From an uncultured Fluviicola sp. (GTDB taxonomy: Bacteria > Bacteroidota > Bacteroidia > Flavobacteriales_D > Crocinitomicaceae), in contig NZ_CABHOL010000008.1 of the NCBI RefSeq assembly GCF_902168135.1, positions 22,695 to 86,694 on the forward strand: 64,000 bases of DNA, in the 5' to 3' direction. Positions within the stretch are counted from its first letter, which is position 1; every line of letters starts with the position of its first letter. Of this stretch, positions 59,881-64,000 are shown in pieces. Below the pieces are notes generated by a model that did no database searches, was not told where the DNA came from, and saw only the letters and a program-made list of their open reading frames with translations. Made by a program: the position numbers and the translations under genes.

Positions 59881-60590
59881 ATCACCAAACGGTTGGTCTG
59901 CTGTGATAAAAAACAGATAGGGAACACAATAGACGGATCGGCTTTTATTTTCTCTATAAACCTTAAAGTACATGCTGATTCGGGAACCCGCAGCATAGCT
60001 CCTGCATATTGAAGGTTCAATTCTCTCAACCCCCGCATGTACTGCATAGAATCCGGCAGCTTATCCAGGTTATTAAAGCTCAGGTCCATAAATTGCATTG
60101 ATGATAAATAGCCCAGGTCCTCAGGAAGGTGCCTGATGGAATTCCGGTTAAGATCGAGCTGCTCCAATTTTTTTAAACTTCCCAGAGAATCAGAAACATA
60201 TACCAATTTATTATTGGATAAAAACAAGCGTTCCAGGTTTTGAAGCCTGCAGATACAATCCGGTATCGAATCAATATCATTATACGCCAAACTAAGCACT
60301 TTCAGATTCTTCAGGCTGCAAATTGCTACCGGGAATGATGTCATTTTATTCCGGCCTAAATAAAGCACCTCTAGGTGCTGTAGATTGACTATATCGCTGT
60401 CAATATCCGTAATCTGGTTGCCAAAAAGTGAAATCTTGGTGATGGTGGTGTCGTAATACAACTCAAAAGGAACAGCTCCCAAACGTTTATGGTTCATGAA
60501 AACCTCTCTCCCATCTGTTCTGGAAGCAGTTATAACTGAACAAGCTGTTCCTGCAACTGCGGTGAAAAGAATGAAAAGGATTTTCTGCAT
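59865..60590 (-). CDS. Leucine-rich repeat lipoprotein
   Basis: 241-residue lipoprotein from the ATG at 60590: signal MQKILFILFTAVAGTACS (lipobox Cys 17), then LRR units with the pattern LxxLxxLxLxxNxLxxLPxx (LQHLEVLYLGRNKMTSFPVA, LKNLKVLSLAYNDIDSIPDC, LQNLERLFLSNNKLVYVS and so on; about six to seven repeats). A C-terminal helical cap follows. A surface or periplasmic protein-binding scaffold is likely. The gene is on the minus strand, convergent with the CPBP gene and overlapping it by 16 nt. Confidence 0.85.
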   Translation of the reverse strand: MQKILFILFTAVAGTACSVITASRTDGREVFMNHKRLGAVPFELYYDTTITKISLFGNQITDIDSDIVNLQHLEVLYLGRNKMTSFPVAICSLKNLKVLSLAYNDIDSIPDCICRLQNLERLFLSNNKLVYVSDSLGSLKKLEQLDLNRNSIRHLPEDLGYLSSMQFMDLSFNNLDKLPDSMQYMRGLRELNLQYAGAMLRVPESACTLRFIEKIKADPSIVFPICFLSQQTNRLVIYIEP

Positions 60591-60712
60591 ATCCCGAAAA
60601 TACAATAATATACCGATGCATTTGAATTTTTTAATCCATTGATCTCTTGAACAATTAAACCAATTGGCACAATTTCTGTCTTAACGATAAGAAATAAATA
60701 AAACAGTTCAAT

Positions 60713-61153
60713 ATGAAGACACTTATTTTAGCATTGGCAATGGTAGTTGGCGCAACAGCAATTGCGCAACAGCAGCCACATCCCAAAAAAGAACGTAAAC
60801 CTGCGGAAGAAAGAGCAACGAACTCAGCTCAGAAAATGAAAACAAAACTAGGTCTGGATGATGCGCAAACTGCAAAAATCCACGACATCAACCTGGGAAT
60901 TGCTCAAAAGAATGATGCAATCCGTGACAATACTTCTTTGACAAGAGAACAAAAAATGGCACAGTTGAAAGAAAACCAAAACGCTCGCAATGTGCAGTAC
61001 AAAGAAGTACTTACAGCTGATCAGTATGCGAAGTATGAAGCCTGGGAAAAAGAAAAACGCGAAAAGATGCAGGCCAAACGTGCTGAAAAACAAGATGCAA
61101 AGGGTAGAAAAGGAAAACCGGCAAGCCCTCCTGCAGAAGAAGATGAATTATAA
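60713..61153 (+). CDS. Exported DUF4890-like helical protein
   Basis: 146-residue protein with a signal peptide (MKTLILALAMVVGATAIAQ). The mature part is a Lys/Glu/Gln-rich helix with repeats of the LGLDDAQTAKIHDINLGIA, SLTREQKMAQLKENQNARN, YKEVLTADQYAKYEAWEKEK type. This resembles DUF4890/Spy-like periplasmic chaperones that bind unfolded proteins or metals. A basic tail rich in Lys/Arg ends EEDEL. Function inferred only from the pattern. Confidence 0.72.
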   Translation: MKTLILALAMVVGATAIAQQQPHPKKERKPAEERATNSAQKMKTKLGLDDAQTAKIHDINLGIAQKNDAIRDNTSLTREQKMAQLKENQNARNVQYKEVLTADQYAKYEAWEKEKREKMQAKRAEKQDAKGRKGKPASPPAEEDEL

Positions 61154-61168
61154 AAATAAGGGGCAATT

Positions 61169-61196
61169 TGTAGGGACGCGAAGCATCGCGTCCCCA
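61169..61196. repeat. GC-rich palindrome related to 36131-36164
   Basis: TGTAGGGACGCGAAGC followed by ATCGCGTCCCC: arms GGGACGCGA and TCGCGTCCC are perfect. The 36131-36164 element has the same shape with GGGGCGCGAT arms. It lies between the convergent genes ending at 61153 and 61213. Confidence 0.7.
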
Positions 61197-61212
61197 TCAA
61201 CCCCAGATATTT

Positions 61213-61740
61213 TCATTTCAATCTGTCAGCAAATACTTTTTTGAATTTCTCATATTTCGGCCTTACTACTGCCTGGCAATAAGCATTTCCCGGATTCAAT
61301 TCCAAATAATTCTGATGGTAATCCTCTGCAGGAAAATAGTTGGAAATCGGAGAAATTTCAGTAACAATCGGATTTTCCCACACATGCTCTTCGGTTAATT
61401 TTGCTTTATAAGCCAAAGCTTTCTCCTTTTGTTCGGCATCGTGATAGAATATGACCGAACGATACTGCGTCCCGATGTCATTTCCCTGGCGATTTAACTG
61501 TGTCGGATCGTGAACAAACCAAAACACTTCCAATAACTCATCAAAGGAGATCAGTGATTCATCATAAACGACCCGGGCCACTTCCGCATGTCCGGTATCT
61601 CCGTTACAAATCTGCTTATAGGTCGGATGGTCGACATGTCCGCCGGCATAACCGGAAGTCACGGAAATAACTCCTTTCAGGTCTTTATAACATGCCTCAA
61701 TGCACCAAAAACATCCGGCTCCCAATGTAGCTTCTTTCAT
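61213..61740 (-). CDS. msrA: Peptide-methionine (S)-S-oxide reductase
   Basis: 175-residue MsrA, repairing methionine-S-sulfoxide in proteins. The catalytic GCFWCIEACY block is at residues 8-17, followed by GYAGGHVDHPTYKQIC, NGDTGHAEVARVVYD and FWFVHDPTQLNRQGNDIGTQYRS. No signal peptide, so cytosolic. The family's C-terminal recycling Cys is seen (NAYCQAVVRPK). Upstream on the minus strand is a TACTTTTG -7 box (plus 61758-61765), divergent from that of the MFS gene. Confidence 0.95.
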   Translation of the reverse strand: MKEATLGAGCFWCIEACYKDLKGVISVTSGYAGGHVDHPTYKQICNGDTGHAEVARVVYDESLISFDELLEVFWFVHDPTQLNRQGNDIGTQYRSVIFYHDAEQKEKALAYKAKLTEEHVWENPIVTEISPISNYFPAEDYHQNYLELNPGNAYCQAVVRPKYEKFKKVFADRLK

Positions 61741-61757
61741 TTTTAAGTTCTTTTTAT

Positions 61758-61820
61758 CAAAAGTACGGGAAGTTTTAGAATCCGGATTCCTTCACTAACC
61801 AAAAGGTTTGACTACTTTTG
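61758..61820. promoter_or_regulatory. Divergent -7 boxes for msrA and the MFS gene
   Basis: CAAAAGTA at 61758-61765 reads TACTTTTG on the minus strand (17 nt upstream of msrA ATG 61740). TACTTTTG at 61813-61820 reads on the plus strand, 7 nt before the MFS TTG start. Both fit TAnnTTTG; the -33 elements are weak. Confidence 0.45.
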
Positions 61821-61827
61821 AGCTATC

Positions 61828-62988
61828 TTGAAAACGTATAGTTCCAACTTTTGGAAGTTAAGCTTCTCCATGCTTCTTTTCACAACGAGTTACAATATTG
61901 TAATTCCGGAAATGAATGCGTTTCTAACTGATCTTGGTTCTCCGGGTTTAAAAGGATTGATCATCGGATTATTTACCATTTCGGCAGGTTTTTCCAGGCC
62001 GTTTTCCGGGAAGTTATCAGATATAATCGGGCGTAAAAAAGTCATGTTAATTGGATTGCTGATCTCCGTGGCTGTTTGTTCCTTGTATTCCTTTGCATTT
62101 GCAGCCTGGTTTTTATTGACACTTCGTTTCCTGCACGGATTCAGTGTTGGCTTTTACCCGACCGGTGCAACAGCTTTGATTACGGATATTCTACCCGAAG
62201 ACAAACGCGGTTTCGGGATGGGGCTTTGGGGAACTTTCATATCAATCGGCATGGGACTGGGGCAAGGGCTTTCCAGTTTTATCGTAGATATCGGGAACCG
62301 GGATGCATTATTTTTTACAGCGGCACTATTCACTGCTCTGTCTTACATCTTGTATTTCAATGTAAAGGAAACACTTGCAAAACCCGCGAAATTCAAATGG
62401 AGCAACCTGCAAATCAAATCCGATGAAATTATTGAACCCAGCGTAATCCCGGTAGCTGTCGTGATGTTTCTTTCCGCCATGTGTTCAGGAATTATTTTGG
62501 TGCTTTCTCCCGATATTTCAGATCATCTGCACATTGAGAATAAAGGGGCATTCTTCATTTTCTATGTAATGGCCACTATTTTAATCCGATTAGTAACCGG
62601 AAAAGTATCGGATACTTACGGAAGAAGACAAACACTGGTAGTCGGGATGGTTATATTGTGTATTTCCATGATACTGATCGGTCTGTCAAAGACGGAAAGC
62701 TGGTATTATATTTCGTCGATCATTTTCGGAATAGCGACCGGGATTATTTCTCCGACTATTTTTGCCTGGACGGCAGATCTTTCTCCTAAAAACAGGCGCG
62801 GTCGCGGAACGGGAACCATGTTTATCGCGTTGGAATTCGGTGTACTCAGCGGTGCTCTGTCTACCGACTTGTGGTATCAAAATAACCTGGAATCGATTTG
62901 GAATGTATTCTTATTTGGCGCGGGAATGGCATTTTTATGCATTCTTTACCTGCTGTGGCATCTAAAAACGAAAAAAGCGAAACACTAG
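61828..62988 (+). CDS. Major facilitator superfamily transporter
   Basis: 386-residue permease with 12 predicted helices. The MFS loop motif is visible between helices 2 and 3 (GKLSDIIGRKKVMLIG) and repeated in the second half (GKVSDTYGRRQTLVVG). TTG 61828 is the likely start: the next ATG would remove part of helix 1 (FWKLSFSMLLFTTSYNIVI). It should be an exporter of drugs or sugars; the substrate is unreadable. It overlaps the convergent NlpC/P60 gene by 4 nt. Confidence 0.88.
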   Translation: MKTYSSNFWKLSFSMLLFTTSYNIVIPEMNAFLTDLGSPGLKGLIIGLFTISAGFSRPFSGKLSDIIGRKKVMLIGLLISVAVCSLYSFAFAAWFLLTLRFLHGFSVGFYPTGATALITDILPEDKRGFGMGLWGTFISIGMGLGQGLSSFIVDIGNRDALFFTAALFTALSYILYFNVKETLAKPAKFKWSNLQIKSDEIIEPSVIPVAVVMFLSAMCSGIILVLSPDISDHLHIENKGAFFIFYVMATILIRLVTGKVSDTYGRRQTLVVGMVILCISMILIGLSKTESWYYISSIIFGIATGIISPTIFAWTADLSPKNRRGRGTGTMFIALEFGVLSGALSTDLWYQNNLESIWNVFLFGAGMAFLCILYLLWHLKTKKAKH

Positions 62989-63572
62989 TTCTTCGGAGCA
63001 ATTCCCCCGTAATCCAAACGCTTGGACTTTAAATAGCGCGGAACATAATAACCGCTGTTATTGAAGGTATCAATAATGACTCCGCGGGAAGTTGAACTGT
63101 GAATGAACTTAATAACACCGTCTTTTACCTCCACAACCATTGCAACGTGACCTACACCCGCCGAACGCGTACTTCTCCCCTTGAAGAACATCAGGTCTCC
63201 GGGCTGCAATTCAGACAATTTAACCGTTTTTCCAAACTCCGCCAATCCGGGGCTTGAGCGCGAAAGACGCATTCCGAAGTTCCCCATTACGTAGTAAATA
63301 AAACCGCTGCAATCGAAACCAGATGGTGTTGAACCGGCATAATGATATGGAGTTCCTAAAAATTTCTTCGCGAATTGAATGATTTCTTCTACCTGCTTAT
63401 TGATTTTTGGAGCAGAGTCTACTGCTGATACCGCAGAAGTCGCTGCCTGTTTCGAAAGGGTATCCGAAGAAACCGGACTCTTTTGAGGTAAAGAACCTGT
63501 AGCTGTCTGTGCGTGAACCGCACTGCTCGTTAGAATGACAGCCATCGAAAATATGTAAGTTTTTAAGGACAT
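62985..63572 (-). CDS. Secreted C40-family (NlpC/P60) peptidase
   Basis: 195-residue exported enzyme: signal peptide (MSLKTYIFSMAVILTSSAVHA), a linker, and an NlpC/P60 domain. The catalytic Cys is in TPSGFDCSGFIYYV, the His in GVGHVAMVVE, and the third residue, also His, in FIHSSTSRGV. The family cleaves gamma-D-glutamyl-DAP bonds in peptidoglycan. TAATTTTG and TTG elements upstream form its promoter. It overlaps the MFS 3' end by 4 nt. Confidence 0.93.
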   Translation of the reverse strand: MSLKTYIFSMAVILTSSAVHAQTATGSLPQKSPVSSDTLSKQAATSAVSAVDSAPKINKQVEEIIQFAKKFLGTPYHYAGSTPSGFDCSGFIYYVMGNFGMRLSRSSPGLAEFGKTVKLSELQPGDLMFFKGRSTRSAGVGHVAMVVEVKDGVIKFIHSSTSRGVIIDTFNNSGYYVPRYLKSKRLDYGGIAPKN

Positions 63573-63588
63573 AATATTTCTGACGGTG

Positions 63589-63617
63589 CAAAATTATCAT
63601 TATTTTCACAGAATCAA
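63589..63617 (-). promoter_or_regulatory. Bacteroidota-type promoter of the NlpC/P60 gene
   Basis: On the minus strand TTG (63615-63617), 18-nt spacer, TAATTTTG (63589-63596), 17 nt upstream of the ATG at 63572. Confidence 0.7.
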
Positions 63618-63622
63618 AATAG

Positions 63623-63979
63623 TTGGTCTTGAGTAAATTAGAAAATATCGTTTTAACCAAGTTATATTATTCCATCGGGGAGGTTGCTGCTATATTTGAC
63701 GTAAACACCTCGCTGATAAGGTTTTGGGAGAAAGAATTCACAGTCATTCAGCCCAAGAAAAATAAAAAGGGAAATCGTTTATTTACTGTAAAAGACATTG
63801 AACATTTTAACAAGATTTACCAACTGGTAAAAGAACAGGGATATACGCTTGACGGTGCCAAAAAAGCCCTGAAATCAGGCGACAAGAATGTCACTGAAGC
63901 CAATCATGGACCTCAAAATGAAATCCTGATAGATAAGTTGGAAAAGATCAAATCGAAATTACTGGAATTGAAGAAATAG
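63623..63979 (+). CDS. MerR-family transcriptional regulator
   Basis: 118-residue regulator: N-terminal MerR HTH (LYYSIGEVAAIFDVNTSLIRFW, then EKEFTVIQPKKNKKGNRLFT) with the wing motif typical of the Bacteroidota group, followed by a coiled-coil dimerisation helix (EHFNKIYQLVKEQGYTLDGAKKALK). The C-terminal effector domain is minimal, ending KIKSKLLELKK. The start is unclear: TTG 63623 or TTG 63629, no ATG is suitable. Divergent from the NlpC/P60 gene, with a shared intergenic region of 50 nt. Confidence 0.85.
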   Translation: MVLSKLENIVLTKLYYSIGEVAAIFDVNTSLIRFWEKEFTVIQPKKNKKGNRLFTVKDIEHFNKIYQLVKEQGYTLDGAKKALKSGDKNVTEANHGPQNEILIDKLEKIKSKLLELKK

Positions 63980-64000
63980 TATATATGGCTGTCTCTTATA

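Overview
This window reads as a chromosomal segment of a Bacteroidota bacterium, most likely an aquatic Flavobacteriales/Crocinitomicaceae (Fluviicola-like) organism. The taxon is inferred from several signals: C-terminal Por-type (T9SS) sorting domains, Bacteroidota promoters of the form TTG-N18-20-TAnnTTTG, many small lipoproteins, HPK7/NarL and LytTR two-component systems with TPR sensors, MlaD-type lipoproteins and the DUF3822-rsmD-coaD cluster. No phage, plasmid, IS transposase, rRNA or CRISPR array was seen. One tRNA (Lys, TTT) lies at 27885-27957.

Layout. 1-6.5 kb: the tail of an M74 (MepA-type) endopeptidase, a secreted M28 peptidase, a Kazal inhibitor, an overlapping SnoaL-like/GNAT/carbon-nitrogen hydrolase operon, two tandem MlaD-domain lipoproteins and a class 3 aldehyde dehydrogenase. 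6.5-9.2 kb: a minus-strand stress-type group of AraC-like regulator, 50-aa lmo0937-like membrane protein, coiled-coil lipoprotein and a CsbD domain embedded in an N/Q-rich disordered protein. 9.2-16.3 kb: secreted thioredoxin, hemerythrin-domain protein, VWA protein, beta-barrel, and a LolA-like/ABC permease/ABC ATPase operon with 1-nt overlaps. 16.6-26.2 kb: a T9SS protein plus two TPR-kinase/regulator modules (NarL type and LytTR type). 26.2-32 kb: a candidate structured small RNA, a methyltransferase, the tRNA, an A+T-rich islet (CPBP protease, WapI-like immunity protein) bounded by inverted copies of one terminator-like sequence, then a GH64-like protein and an AidA/PixA-like inclusion body protein that share a conserved leader immediately upstream of their start codons. 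32.1-36.7 kb: an operon with a third NarL-type pair, a stand-alone receiver, a small secreted protein and a thioesterase. 36.9-47.3 kb: one 3476-residue T9SS protein with about 14 FG-GAP-like and about 35 Ig-like repeats. 47.4-64 kb: a large secreted unknown, PrsW protease, RecD-like helicase, GxxExxY nuclease-fold gene flanked by a perfect 28-nt direct repeat, the DUF3822-rsmD-coaD operon, nitroreductase, tandem beta-barrels, DUF985 cupin, CPBP protease, LRR lipoprotein, MsrA, MFS transporter, NlpC/P60 peptidase and a MerR regulator.

The genes mostly concern the cell envelope: secretion and surface display, lipid/lipoprotein handling, peptidoglycan remodelling and signal transduction. The most unusual signals are regulatory and non-coding: the twin leaders of the GH64/AidA genes, the structured RNA near 26.5 kb, an exact 13-nt palindromic site shared by a T9SS gene and a kinase operon, and repeats that bound the GxxExxY gene and the tRNA-side islet. 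All function calls come from reading motifs by eye; no database search was possible.
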